Assembly: GCF_905475395.1 (NCBI RefSeq)
Contig: NC_058342.1
Span: 32,508,140-32,572,139 of the forward strand
Reading direction: 5' to 3'
Length of the DNA stretch: 64,000 nucleotides
Source: Chrysoperla carnea
Taxonomy: Eukaryota; Arthropoda; Insecta; Neuroptera; Chrysopidae
The notes under the pieces were generated by a model. It was not told the origin of the DNA. It searched no databases and worked only from the letters and a program-made list of their open reading frames with translations. Shown piece after piece: positions 47,000-59,680 of this stretch. Position numbers and translations under genes: made by a program. Positions within the stretch are counted from its first letter, which is position 1. Each line of letters begins with the position of its first letter.

Positions 47000-47980
47000 C
47001 TTAAAATGAGCCATGGTTTACCTTACAAGGACCAAAAATAACAAAGTTACTAAGCCTACAAATATTCTGATTTTTATCCAAACAAAAAATAGCACTTTTT
47101 TTTTACAGAGTGTATCATGATTTGTGTGTTAAAATTATCTTAATTTAAAAAAAAAATAAAAATGATGTGGATTTGTGTGCTTAAAATATTTCTAGATGCG
47201 GGTGTTGCTTTGTGTAGTTTGTTAAAAATTTGCATCCATTTGAGGACAGGGGGGGATTGTTTGGATTAAAAAGAAATATAATTTTTTTAAATTTACAAAT
47301 ATTTACAATTGTTTTTTCTTATATAAATAATTTTCATTCTAAATTGCGCCCAACATGTAGAAAATTTATCTTATTCAACATGATTTTGATAAATTTTTTA
47401 CACTTAGAATTATTTTTAAAATTTTTTTTCAGCGATTTTTTCCTTGTTTTTCTTAGTTTTTTTTTTATATTTTTTTAATGTATTAAAAATATATTTATAA
47501 AGAGTTATAATTTTCATTAAATATATATATATACACATTTATAAGATATCGACGAAAAACATCAGCCGGAAAAATAGGAGTCAGATCATTACAAAATTCT
47601 AAAATATTTATTCCTGCGGAATTTCCTCCCAAAATCAATTTTCTTTTTTTTTTCAATAGAAAAATACAGAAAAAGCGATTTCAATAATATTCTAATAACA
47701 TTCACTAAAATAAATCGAGCCCCAAAACGGAGATTTTCCCGTTGAAATTGATACAGAAGCAGAATAAAGTCTTCAAAATTCAATTCTAGATAATAATTTT
47801 CTCTGATCCTGAAAATTCCCTAACTTTTCTAGGGCGATCATCACTCTGAATTTACTGCAAAGCTTCTCATTTTCATCAAGATCTGAGACGACAGCCTTTT
47901 TTAACCAAAAAATATTTTACTATCTTATCTTTTGACGATTAAGCTTTCACTTTTCTCAACAAAAAAAATTGTTTTCTCAA
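47000..47980. other. Non-coding AT-rich DNA
   Basis: No gene. Poly-T/A and TATATATATATA runs near 47520. Confidence 0.4.
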
Positions 47981-47984
47981 AAAA

Positions 47985-48150
47985 CTGTAGTTTACTCCTT
48001 ACATGTCGTATAGTGTGCTGTGCCCGTCAGATTATTGTCAGTTTCAAACAATACAATAGAGGCTTTATCGACAGCACACAAGTATACAAGTTATACACAT
48101 CCATTACTATAAAGTGAAAGGTGCGCACTATAGGTTGCGCATTTCATCAG
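47985..48150 (+). repeat. Dispersed repeat family B copy
   Basis: GTGTGCTGTGCCCGTCAG, CAGTTTCAAACAATACAATA, ATTACTATAAAGTGAAAGGT in family order. Confidence 0.8.
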
Positions 48151-48879
48151 TCACCATACACTTAAACGTCATGTAAGCTGATTTAAGCCAAGAAAAACGA
48201 ATAGTTATGGTCCCAGTGAATCAGCAAAAATCAAGAAAACAAAGAAAAATCATGTGTTCTCATTGTGTTCGCTCGACTGATTTTGGGTGGAACAAATTTC
48301 AAAGGAAAAACTGTCAGATAATTTTGCAAGGAATTGTATCCTGCCTTTTACGGCGATGATTTTGAGGACACCCTATACATATATATATTTATGTATCTTA
48401 CTAAAATTTTTTTTTCATTTTTTTAATCATTTTTTTTGGATACTGTGGTACAAATTATGTGATTTTTTTCTTTGCTAAAATACTAATAATTGATTGGTTG
48501 AAATTATTGTAAAATTTCAAACATACATCTCGAAAAACGACATTATTTTAAATATGGGGGGGGGGGGAGTTACGATACTATATGAGATATGTCGAAAACA
48601 CAAATCTCGATTAATTGACTGGAGCCAATTTGGGTTTGATTAGCACAGAAAATTTTCCTCTTGTTTTTCGAAACTGAATTTTAAGATTAAATATGAATCA
48701 ATTGGGGGCGCCCCAATCCATTTTTTGGTATTCTAGCATTACTTTTGACGACCGCCTCGGAAAGGGATAAAGTTTAGTCATTTGGCAGATCAGCCCACGG
48801 GTGCCGAAAAAAATTAGGCAAATTATTTTCAGCAGCCAAATTACCATGTGAAACAATGTTTGGTTAAAATGTTTATCTC

Positions 48880-49090
48880 GGGCTTACACAAACTTGGACC
48901 ACAGGGTCTGTTGTGATACCGAAAGAGGGTTGGCCCATCCCCGTTCACTACTCCATGAACCATTTGGAGCTGTTTAAGAACAGCAGTAGTGCATTGAGGT
49001 CGTCAAAAAAAGAGCTGACCTAAATGAGTCTATGACAAAGAAGATAAATTATCGCCAGTTCCTCCTGGAAGACTCAAACATCAAACGGGT
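48880..49090 (+). repeat. Dispersed repeat family H copy
   Basis: TTGTGATACCGAAAGAGGGT, CTACTCCATGAACCATTTGG and GAGCTGACCTAAATGAGTCT match 3605-3800 in order. Confidence 0.65.
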
Positions 49091-49094
49091 TTGT

Positions 49095-50545
49095 TTCTTA
49101 ACCAGTGTGCCGTAACCGTTGCAACGAATTTTTTTTTATGGAGGCTCGTTGAAGTGAAAATTTCTATAAACTACGTTAAGTTATAATTATTGACTCGAGA
49201 CGAATACGAATTAGAGAAAAAAAATGGACGCAAGGATTTCGAGCTCTCGATTTTTTTTTTAATTTAAAATAATGTCATTTTAAAATAGATTCGAATCCAT
49301 AATTTCTGATGTGTACAATACTATTTAATTCTATTTTTTTTTTTTTTGGAATGCTCGGATTATTTACAATTTGAAAATATTTACTTTTTTTTCTATGTAC
49401 AAAAATTTTCATTTCTACATAATTTTCATTTTCTTTTTTTATTAAATATAAATTACACGTCTATGTGATTAGTTGTAGTGTGAATAAAGCTTTAGAACAA
49501 CAAAAAAATATGTTTCTAATATAAAGGGGCATATAGACGTTCACAATTTTGAACGCATATGAACCACTTTATGTTCTTGATTATTAAATAGTACGTGACA
49601 CTACTAAGAAAATTTCGAACAACATTTGATTTGTTAATCGAAAAATACAAAAAAAATTTATAATATATAAAATTTTTATATACGTAATTAGTAAGATAAT
49701 TAATGGCCGCCAATGGTTAAATATAAAATAAATGAATTTTTTTGTTTTGGATACGATTACAAATCAAATCCAATGACGATCCAACACCCTTTAAGTCCAA
49801 TTTTTAAAATGCGAGATCATCGATTTTGTAATGAATTTGGCTTGATTAAAATTTTTTTTTTTTTTTGAAGAGAACCAAAGCGCCACAAGTGTAAAATTTT
49901 TTTAATTATCGATTGAGTTTCATGAAAAGCCTTTTATAACGGCCTATTAACGGAGTATATAGATCAATGATATAGAGTGTGGATGGGCCTGAATCTAAAT
50001 CCAACCCCGATTTTAATTTAGGCATCTCTCAAGGATTTTAACGGCCAAAAAAACCTTCGATACGTCATCAATCTAGTTCGTTAGGATTCTGCTTGTGGCG
50101 CTTTAAAAACTTCGAATTTGTTTTTTATTTTTATAATTTTAAATAAAAAAATTTTAGTCAAAAAACTAATTCTGTATATAAAAAAAAAATTTCTATAACT
50201 TCATTTGTGTTTTGTTTTTTTGAATTCTAAAAAATTTCTATGTACAATTTTGAAAAAATAAAAAATTCTTTATATATAAATATTTACAAATTTTCTTTCT
50301 TCCATAATTTCACTTTTTATATATATAATTTTATATTAAAAACGAGGGATGGGGGAGGAGTTAAAAGGGTACAGGGGCTGTGTATGGTAGGATGTAAGAC
50401 GATTTTAATAAAACATTTTTAGCTCGATTTAAGACGAGAGTATAAATATTCACATAATTCAATAAAATAAAAATTAAATAAAAAAATTTTATAATTAAAA
50501 CTCGTAATTCTATCAAAATAAAAATAATACCGTTAAATTTTTAAA
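49095..50545. other. Non-coding DNA downstream of Rsbn1
   Basis: An inverted pair AAAGCGCCACAAG (about 49876) and CTTGTGGCGCTTT (about 50092) bounds a possible 230-bp element. Otherwise AT-rich without features. Confidence 0.4.
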
Positions 50546-50549
50546 GGTG

Positions 50550-50622
50550 TCCATGGACGTTTAATATTTTTACAGATTACTGTTATTTATTTTGTGTGTT
50601 AAAAATATTGAACGTCTATGGA
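50550..50622 (-). terminator. Hairpin in the Rsbn1 3' flank with possible polyadenylation signal in the loop
   Basis: Two 23-nt arms at 50550-50572 and 50600-50622 are near-perfect reverse complements and enclose a 27-nt loop. On the minus strand the loop includes AATAAA (50591-50586), about 390 nt past the stop codon. It may be a 3' UTR structure or a fossil fold-back repeat; the sequence cannot decide. Confidence 0.35.
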
Positions 50623-50983
50623 AAACTTTAAAATTAAATAATAAAAAAAAACCTAACCTTTGTTTGAAAATCCATTTTCATTTCGAAAATTCGAATATTT
50701 GTAAATAAAACAACACTGTTTGCAGAAGTTTGGATATTTTTTTGGAGACTTTGGACGTCGCGTCAGTTAAACACTTACAATTCAAACTTCGAAACTGTTC
50801 ATAATTTTTCAATCACACACTTATGAAAATTTATCTTCAAACGTTTTTCACTGGAACGGGGGAAAAAAATCGCCTAACATCCGGATTATTTGTTAAAAAG
50901 AAAAAAAAACTTCGAAATTCCTTCGAAAAATATATATAAATCGTCTTTGTACTCTTAACTGAAAAATCGTGACCCAAAAATCG

Positions 50984-53900
50984 TTACATTTTTGTAGTAT
51001 TATTCATACTTTGAATAATCGTGTCCAATAAATTCACTGTTGACGGTTTCACAATTTTCGGTAACGGTTTTTTTATTTCATGCTTTACTAATGTCGTGTT
51101 AGTTGACGGGGGTGGAGGTGGACATGTTGATACTGTTGCCGACGCCGGCGGTGTTGTAACATTTGAAGCGGTCGTTGTAGACGGCATCGAACCAGGACCA
51201 TTCGATAATAATTGTGGTCGAGGGGAAGTTTGATTTAAACTGATATCCTTTGATTGTTCTGGTGATTTTTTGATACCGTTCTCAATTTTATCAGATTCGT
51301 CACGTTTGCTATTCGAACTTGTCGAAGTCGTCTTCGATGATTTTGACGATGAATGATTTCGATGACTGGACGAAGATGATGAATGTTTATGCTTTGATGA
51401 TGATGATGATGAACGATTTTTATCTTTGTCCGAAGACGAAGAATGTTTTTTATGGTCACGTTTATGTGAGGACGAAGAGGAATGCACAGAATTTGATGAT
51501 CTGTGATGGCTGCTGTTATCCGCTCGATTGTTATCTGAATGTTTCGTCACATTATTGTGATGTTCATGATGTCTTTTCTGTTTATCATGGTTGCTGCTTG
51601 ATGTGTGATGAGGTTTTGCTGTAGCTGTACTTCGATCATCTTGGTTACTTTTATGCTCTTTACGTGCGGGTTCCGTATCTGTACTCACTGTTTTGTGCAC
51701 CTTTTTTGTACCAACGGTTTTATTCTCACGAAATTCGTGAACCGGATCATTCACCACACGTGCGTGTACAAAATCTTTTGTTTTTTCCACGTCGGTATAG
51801 TATTGTTTTAAGCGTACATGCCAAGCTGAAAAAAACACAATACTATTAGTTTCCCGTTTCCAGATTTAGTCCCAGTTTAATATTCTTACCTATTGAAGTA
51901 ACCGCTGTAACAGTTCGAAATTGATGTATTATATTTCTAGGTAGAAAATAAATATCGTTATCATACAATGGTATTCGAGCGTACGTGACTCCTTCTCGTC
52001 TTAATTGATTTAATTTTGCATCTTCAATCCAAGTAACGCACTATTTAAAAAAAAAAGTTGGTTATTATTGAACTCAAAGAGCCCAGAAAATTTATAAAAT
52101 GCAACACTATGAAAAAATTGTGTGTGTCAGCTCTGACGCACGACTAGAGTTTACTCCTTAAGTGTTGTATAGTATGCTGTATCCGTCAGGTTATTGTCAG
52201 TTTCAAACAATAAATGTTTGTATATATATATACATATTTGGAATCTCGGAAACGGCTCAAACGATTTTCATGAAATTTTGTATTCAGGAGGTTTTTGGGG
52301 CGAAAAATCGATCTAGCTAGGTTTCATTTATAGAAAACGTCGTTTTATCTGTATTTTGATGAAAAACTGAAACATAAACTGCAAAATATAACTCGTTCTG
52401 ACATCTATTGGCGAATATACACTTTGTAGGATACACATATTTACACATAGAAAATCAGTAGGTTTCCAAAAAAAATCTTTATTTCAAAATTTGTCAAAAA
52501 ACTCGCAAAAGAGATCGTTTCGGGGCAAATTTTTGTGCTTTTTGTTTATGATAACATTAAGAACCCGTCCCTATGGTCGCAAAACGATTTTAATTTTCTC
52601 AGTTCAGTTGAAATATCAGAAATTTTCAAGGACATTCCTGAAGACCTTTGGTCTAAGTGTATCTTACTTTCAGAAAGTAGGCAGCCAAAGAATATAACAC
52701 CTAAAGAAGTTACATATTTTGTTCGTACAGGTTTGGTTATTGGCGGGTACTTACTTGTGACGTGGGTGGCTCATGTAAATCTAATTGTAATTTCTCAGCA
52801 AGTGTATCAAAATCTCTTGCATGGAACGCAACAACATCTTTAGTGATTCGATTAATTGGACCTTCAACATGACCGGCATGCACAGCCTTCAAAACGCCAA
52901 CAGCAGCTGTTGTCATCCGATCCAATCCAGCTCCTACATGATCTGCATGGGCTTTGGTCCGATCCTCGAATAGATATTGTCGGGCTTCCGATAATCGAGG
53001 TAAATATTGTAAATTTTTAAGTTCGTTTATACCAGTTCTAGAAACAAACAAATTTTGTAATCTTAAGTTGTAAAACCAAGGATAAAATTAGGAAAATTTA
53101 TTTACCTGCGTCTTTTACAAGGTGATTTGCCAATTTCAGCTGTAGGAACAAGTTGTTCACCAGGTCGTACCCAAAATATTGGGCCATCGTTTGATTCTTG
53201 CCGTTTCATTTGTATCACAGATAAACTACCCCAAGGCATTACCTACGAAATAAATATAAAAAAAACTATTAATAATTTGATCCAAATTGAAAAACCCTTC
53301 GACTTTCGAGTTTTAAATAATAATAGCAACATAATTCCGAGCTTTCAGAAATAAAGTAGAAAATATTCCAATTTTATTTTATAGTAGCGCAAAGGCAAAT
53401 TATGCCCTAAAGCTACCAGCCGAAGAAGCTTAGGTCAATTACAATTTATCCTTCTAGTTTTCTTGGTATGTATTTGTTCTCTAAGTCTGGAGAAAGTTTA
53501 GTTCTGTTCAAAGACTGATGCCAAGGTGCCAAATGCCAAGTCAAGAATTGAATTGTTGATGAAAATTCTTCTGGTTGAAAGAAAAAGAGATCTAGATGAT
53601 TGGATAGACGGGTTCGACGTTTAAGAAAGGTAAGATCTATATTTCCAAGCTTTAACTACAAACTTAAGACTAAAACTATAGTAGAGTATAAGAAAGTATT
53701 TGAATATTGACTTACCGCATTAAGAAAAGGATTTTCCTGTAATCGATCCAATAAATCAGGAAAATAACCGCCAACTTCTTCATGAGCAACACCCACCAAA
53801 CTCAATTGATGTAAGGGTCCATATCTCACGGTCCCTTTATCATAATGCTTCCGTACTTGTTCATTATATTGTCCCAAAGTACACGTTTCAATATCTGAGT

Positions 53901-56900
53901 TACGTCCAAGCACACCACTCTTCACTGTTAAATTTGGATAATGCGCAGCCATGTACTCCAATAAATCGGGTAAATATACAGCTGCCCCATGTACAATTGC
54001 CATTACATACTTAGCATGATTATTTTCATCTTCAGAGAATGCGAGCTTAAAAAATTCTTGTGTAAGTTCATCCATTTGAGATTTCGATAAATTCTCAATC
54101 TCATTTTGATACATATGTACAACTTGAGCGCCCCCATTACAATGTGTCTCAATATGGATGTATTTGGAATACTTTAAACCATCCAGATGAGATATTGTAT
54201 TATCTAATAACAGTGTATTCATATTTTTCGAATACTTCGACGATTTACTTCGCATACCTAATTCACATTGGACACTTTTCGTCGAGTAACGTGTTTTGCT
54301 CCGTTGACAATACGAGCATCGATATTTATGATGATCGGACGAAGAATGTCGACTGCTCGAACTCGAATGATGATGTCTTCGTTTATCATCGGTTTTACTC
54401 GATTTGCTACTCGACGACGATTTACTTGGCGGCACGACTGTTGGTTGTTTAATTTCTTCTTTCACTTCTTCCGGTTCGATTTTAATTTCTTCCTTGATTT
54501 TCGGACAATATTGATTTTGTGCTTGTTCTGTTAAACGATCCAAAAATGTTAAATAGGTTTCGTCCGGATTTTCGGTGTTATCCGTATCGAAAGTTTCATC
54601 ACAGTTTGTTGCACGTTCGCGTTCCTTACTAATTTCCCCAACACGTGTATCAAATTTTTGTTTTAGCTCGTCCAATTCATGCGTCGAAACATCTTGATCG
54701 TCGATTTGAGTTTTAAATCGATGATATAAACCTTTTTGTGATGATGAAAAGATTATATCACGATAATTATCGCTGAATGTATCGTTTATCGATACACATT
54801 CTTCTGAATTACTACGTTTTAGATTCATTTTAGAGTGAGGATAAAATGACCATTCTTTTATCTTGCTTGTCTGTTCATTGATTTCATCTGGAATGTCTTT
54901 ACTGAACCAAGGTACACAACTAATTAATTTTGTAATTGTGGTGTCGGAGTATGTTGCGTCTAATGATCGGCTACGACTCATCTTCTGGCGTACAGATCCT
55001 GATGAATTCTCTGGCGATGTTGGTGATTCGATTTTTATCGATGGGCTACTCATGTTTTCTGAAATAATCAAAATGATTTCATTTTAAAATATACTCTCAA
55101 ATAATTATTGACTTGACTATACCCTAGTTGATCCAAGAAGGATATCACTGTTTATAAACTTATAAAGAAAAAACAAGTGAAATCAAACAATTGACAGTGT
55201 TGATTACGCAATCATTTGTTTTGGTATGTCATGTAAGTAAGAAAGATAGCCACTCATACATACATGTTACACACACATATAATACATACTATATAATTTG
55301 CGCTCTCACAGGTAAACAGTGATGTTTCAAACAAAAGTTGTTTATTTTTTTAAAACAAACATTTTTTACGTTTAAACTTTTGTTCTATCTCTAACGGTTT
55401 ACAAGATGTCAAGATCCAATTGACCTAAGTTAATCATTTACGAACTCGACCACACTTTTTACGTCCTGAGCACGCTATAAAAATTCCAGCTTGATATCTT
55501 TTTTCGTTTTAGAATTATCATGTCCATAGACAGCCAGACGGACAGCCGGAAATGGACTAAATAGATAAATTTATGAATATCTATACCAAAATTTTTCCAT
55601 AGCATTAATATTTTTAAACATTTTGTTAAAATATATCCCCTTAAGGACCATATTTTGATATAATATTGAATAATATTTTTAAACGTTAAAAACTTGGAAC
55701 TTAACTTATTATACCTTGATATATTTCATATATACAGGGTATAAAAATAAATACGATTCAAAATTAAAATAGTAAAGGTTGGTCGGTTCATGGACCTAGA
55801 ATAAAGGAATCGATTCGTCTTGGTCAATACACGACGATTTTTCAAGCAGAAAACTTCGCCTTGTTGATATTTGGCCAAATCCATACATGTGGTTTGTTCC
55901 TGCAGGAATGATTTGGGTATAGAATGTGTTTGGGTATGAAATTTTTAAACATCTCAAATCTGGGAACAATCCCTTTGTGGAAGCTGTGGGCTTTCTGTGT
56001 GGTGTCTGGCCTCGATAGAATACTATAACATCATCTGCTAAAAGCATTTCCTGGAGACGTTTCCCTTCTTACTCGAAGAAGTTTCATCTCCGGATGACAG
56101 ACTGTTCTCAAGGAGGGCTTAGACTAAGTACAGCTTTTGGAGAATAATTACAAGTAAATAATTTATGCTGAATATGACTACATTGTAATTCGAAATACGT
56201 ATATATAATAAGAAAATTGTTCTAGAAATGGAGGGAAATTTGAAATTTTTGTTCTAGAAATGGAGGGAAATTTAAAATTTTATTTCATATAACATAATTC
56301 GACTGTTAAGTGTAAAAATTGGCAAATGGTATACAAATTTTTGTTTCAAGGCCAAAAGTGTTTTTCTCAAAATACGTAGAATTTGAAGTATATTTTTACG
56401 AGCTTTTAATAAATAAAGCTTTTAAACGTTATTTCAAACTTGAAATTTAGTTTGGAGTTGGAAACAAATGAAGATCGATTCCTTTCCGAATCACGGAAAA
56501 TACAATCCAAATACCTAAGCTTGGAACCAAACACACGAACATGTAAAATAGTCCATGCGCGGGAAAAACACAATTTACAATCAAAAATTTTCGTCCATAA
56601 CATTTTAATTGGGTATATTTCGAGACCAATGAGTATCTTGAGAAAACCAAAACGCTCGAGCCTATCATAAAAATGCAGGAATGAATTAAGGAAAAAACAG
56701 ACCCGGAAAATAGTCGACAAACTCAACCTAACCAACTCATAATTACTAAAATATTCCGGGTCCATAAAATTTTCGGTCCATTTTTTCCGATTACCGGAAG
56801 AATAGGTTACACCAGCTCGGCCCGTGCGGAAAACTGCTCCTGTTACAGTAACCCGTGAATGCTCTTTATCCGAAAAGTGGTGATCAGAAGTTCTTAATAG

Positions 56901-58253
56901 TATTAGGAGAACATATTTAAAAAATAGTTTATTTGAAATATCTTTACAGTTCCTGTTACTTCTTAAGGATGTCTTCAGTATTAGGAGAACATCTATAAAA
57001 ACTGTTACTTTCGAATCATGTTTGCCTAATACACTTATTATTTAAATTGTTTAAATTTTTTTGTCTAGCCTGTTTTTTCCTAAGCGGTACATTTTTAGAC
57101 CGTGAGTCTATTTTTCCCCGGAAACCAGCCAGTATAAGCTTGAAAATGAGGGGAAAATCATGGAATTTACAAGGATTTACCAACCCACCTAAAATATGTT
57201 TAAAACGGCCAAATGAAAAATTTTGACCCAAAATTGGACGAATTTTTCTTCATTCACTACTTAACACAACAAAAATTTGTCCCGGAAGCTAAGGATATGA
57301 TTTTTTGCTAGCAAAATTGCTTCACCAAAACTCGAATCTTTAGGCTCAATATTTTGGAAAGTCGAAGAAACATAGATCAAGGTAAGCGAGGGATTTTTCT
57401 TGCAATGACCCAACCTTAATACATCCCTAATTTTGACTAACGTTACTTGTACAATCTTTGGCTTTTTGAGGAAGGTCCTTCCGATTTCAATCATGACAAA
57501 TATGTGCAAAACTTCGTGGTCCTCATCCTAGTTATTCTTCGTACTACAATTTTGGGATCAATACAAGTTATGTTCCAAAAACATATCCTAACCAGGAATA
57601 GGGGGAAGGTTTTGACCCAAACAATCAATTTTACAAGGGGTACATGAATTTTCCTTTCTTAATCAAGGAAGGCTAAATGAATGAATGTTCGATTTTCATT
57701 TGTTTTCGAATGGGAAATGTGTGTAATTGGGGCTCTGTAATAAAATTGAATCATATTCCAAAAAGTATTCAAATTGGATCCAAAGGGAATTTTTGCATAG
57801 AATGATCTATCTATGAATTTTAAGATCCAAAAGTGTCGAACGTATTTTTGTTTGTAGATCCCAAATCGCACGCACTAAACAAATGTTTAAAAAATAAATA
57901 AATAATGATAATGTCTAACCTCTTCGTGTGTTGAATTCCTCCAATTCTTCATTCGAACTTGTATGATCATTATTTGTATCCAATGTTTTGTAACGTTTAT
58001 TAATTGGCCCATAATTATCATGATGGGCCCGTGGACGTTTTTCACCTTTGACTAAAACATTCGACGTATTATTGTTAATAAATGATGTTTTAGCCGCCAT
58101 TGACATTAAGAGCCCCGGTAAATTTGGATGTCCATTGAGTATTAATTGATTCGTATCAGAACATTTTCTATCAATAAATTTATCACAATTGCCACCAAAT
58201 TCTTTATTTTTAGTATCAGTTTTATGATTTGTTTCAGCGTTTATTGAAGTCAT
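50984..58253 (-). CDS. Rsbn1: RSBN1/RSBN1L family protein (KDM9-type JmjC-like H4K20 demethylase), complete, 6 coding exons
   Basis: Exons 58253-57920, 55058-53716, 53242-53106, 53037-52755, 52040-51890 and 51825-50984 (minus strand) join in frame to 1029 residues. The conserved domain spans about 395-765 with family blocks [80 protein letters not shown] and LPRNIIHQF. Known of the family: C. elegans DPY-21 and mouse RSBN1 are nuclear Fe(II)/2-oxoglutarate enzymes that demethylate H4K20me2. His635-x-Asp637 and His738 are my candidates for the metal triad, by spacing only. The N-terminal half is Ser-rich, with [12 protein letters not shown]-type possible SUMO sites and a CSYC motif. The C-terminal 280 residues are Ser/His/Lys-rich low complexity ending in a short hydrophobic tail. 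It is longer than human RSBN1 (about 800), the excess lying in the low-complexity ends. Intron 1 (2.9 kb) and intron 4 hold dispersed repeats. Confidence 0.93.
52110..52230 (+). repeat. Dispersed repeat family B in an Rsbn1 intron
   Basis: CAGCTCTGACGCACGACTAG, GTATGCTGTATCCGTCAGG and GTCAGTTTCAAACAATAAAT. It lies in the intron between 52041 and 52754, opposite to the gene. Confidence 0.8.
53395..53640. repeat. Family N partial copy in an Rsbn1 intron
   Basis: ATGCCCTAAAGCTACCAGC, TTCTAGTTTTCTTGGTAT and GATTGGATAGACGGGTTCGAC match 46648-46994 in order; one end is missing. Confidence 0.6.
55160..55745 (-). repeat. Dispersed repeat family A in Rsbn1 intron 1
   Basis: Complete but diverged copy from AACAAGTGAAATCAAACAAT to CATATATACAGGGTATAAA, with a local internal duplication near 55620-55700. 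Confidence 0.85.
55895..56110 (+). pseudogene. LINE relic in Rsbn1 intron 1
   Basis: The stretch GAAGCTGTGGGCTTTCTGTG to CCTCGATAGAATACTATAAC matches the relic at 46005-46170 in opposite orientation. Not coding. Confidence 0.5.
56895..57031. repeat. ATTAGGAGAACAT-bounded repeats in Rsbn1 intron 1
   Basis: AGTATTAGGAGAACAT occurs twice 76 bp apart (56903, 56979), and the second copy ends in CATGTTTGCCTAATAC as an inverted partner. Related to 2410-2473. Confidence 0.5.
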
Positions 58254-58620
58254 TTTAACAGCGCCATTGTACCCCGTTTCATTTGATTCTTTTTTTTTTT
58301 TTTATATTTTCACTTGAAACAAATGAATAACTAGATTTACACTTGATTCTTTTGTTTTAGCAATTATTTAGCACATTCAATTGTTTTTTACATATTCACA
58401 TATGTTTAGTTTTTTTTTTTCACATTGTTTTAACTCCAAAAAAAATTTTTTTTTTAACTTAAGTGTATACAAAATTTTAGTATGCACAAACTCAATTACC
58501 ACTAACTGCGTGCTGTAATTTTTTGTACAATGTTTTCCCGTTAATCTCATTGGTTGAACACATCGGTTTTACGAAATAAAACGAATTGAAAATTGGTGGG
58601 AATTTTAAAATATAGCTTTC
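58254..58620 (-). promoter_or_regulatory. Rsbn1 upstream region, probable 5' UTR and promoter
   Basis: Homopolymer-rich DNA lies upstream of the first ATG (at 58253 on the minus strand). An ATTGG/CCAAT-like box occurs near 58548-58552. No TATA box is convincing. No upstream in-frame Met extends the protein. Confidence 0.25.
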
Positions 58621-59269
58621 AGTGTTTATTTATGCAATACGTAATGTTATAAATACGCCATCTCTATTATGTTTGTATGGAATTTTCTTCGATGATTTTT
58701 CCCATGTATCATTATTCACTTCAATTTTGTCACGTAGACCCCTTCACCGCGTTGAGGAAATGCTTGTGTACGGAAATGCTACACATTTTTTTTTTTTTGT
58801 TACGTAATATTTTTTAATATTCGCTTTTTTACGATTTATTTTTGTTTTTATAAATTATACTTTTTTTTTTTTAAATTAATTATTTTGTACTTTGTAAAAT
58901 GATTGTAGCCCCATTTTTTTTAAAAATTTAGTTTTTTTTTTCAAGGTCAGTTTTAATTTATGTCAACATTCTCATATTGCACGATTTTTTTTATATAAAT
59001 CGTATGTGGGGTTAGGATTGCCAACATTTTATAATACTCCAGACGCTGTCCATATTCCATAACATCCATGTACAAGTCACATTTGACTCGGAGATTTGAT
59101 TTATGTTTTTTGGAGCGTACATTACGAATTTTTGGACTTTCTTTAACTATGACTAGATTTTAGTGTCTTTCCATAAGACCAATCTGCAATTCATATTTGA
59201 ACCGAAACAGTGGCGGATTTAAGAGAAAAGGCCCAGAGGTCAAAATCTATAACTAAAGACATTTTTAAC

Positions 59270-59680
59270 CCCCAACTAAAAAAAAGGGGTGTTATAAGTT
59301 TGACCGCTATGTGTGTGTATCTGTCTATGGCATCGTAGCGTATAAACGGGTGAACCGATTTTAATTTTTTTGGTTTCGTTTGAAAGGTAATTTAATGGAG
59401 CGTGTTCTTAACTATGTTTCAAGTGTGAATTTAGGGTTCAGTACCCGAAAAATTTGTCTTGTTTTTTTATTTAGTCTTCGTTAATGAACTTGGTGCCCTC
59501 TTGTGGTACCCCATCATATTAATTTGTCTTTTTTCCTTATTTTCAGGCTTCATTAATGAACTTGGTGTCCCCTTTGTCGTGCCCTTTTATACAAATTTCT
59601 CTTTTCTCCACTTTTTTCGTCTTCGTAAGTACACTTCGGGCCCTCTTGTGGCGCCCACCACTGACTCGGAAAAACCATTG
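59270..59680 (+). repeat. Two adjacent dispersed repeats (GTTTGACCGC type and family J)
   Basis: 59280-59450 carries GGGTGTTATAAGTTTGACCG and GTGAACCGATTTTAATTTT, a kind often met in insect genomes. 59470-59670 carries two to three units of AATGAACTTGGTG.CC with GTGCCC blocks (family J in reverse). The 107-aa frame over it is repeat-derived. Confidence 0.55.

Noticed and set aside
51370-51420. GAT/TCA microsatellite
   Set aside because: It encodes the Ser/His run of Rsbn1, so it is coding low complexity and not an independent repeat.
51021-51849. Several + strand frames of 60-100 aa opposite the Rsbn1 last exon
   Set aside because: They are the antisense of a Ser/His-rich coding region, where TCA/CAT repeats suppress stops on the other strand.
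54144-54534. + strand frames opposite Rsbn1 exon 2
   Set aside because: Antisense shadows of the conserved coding exon.
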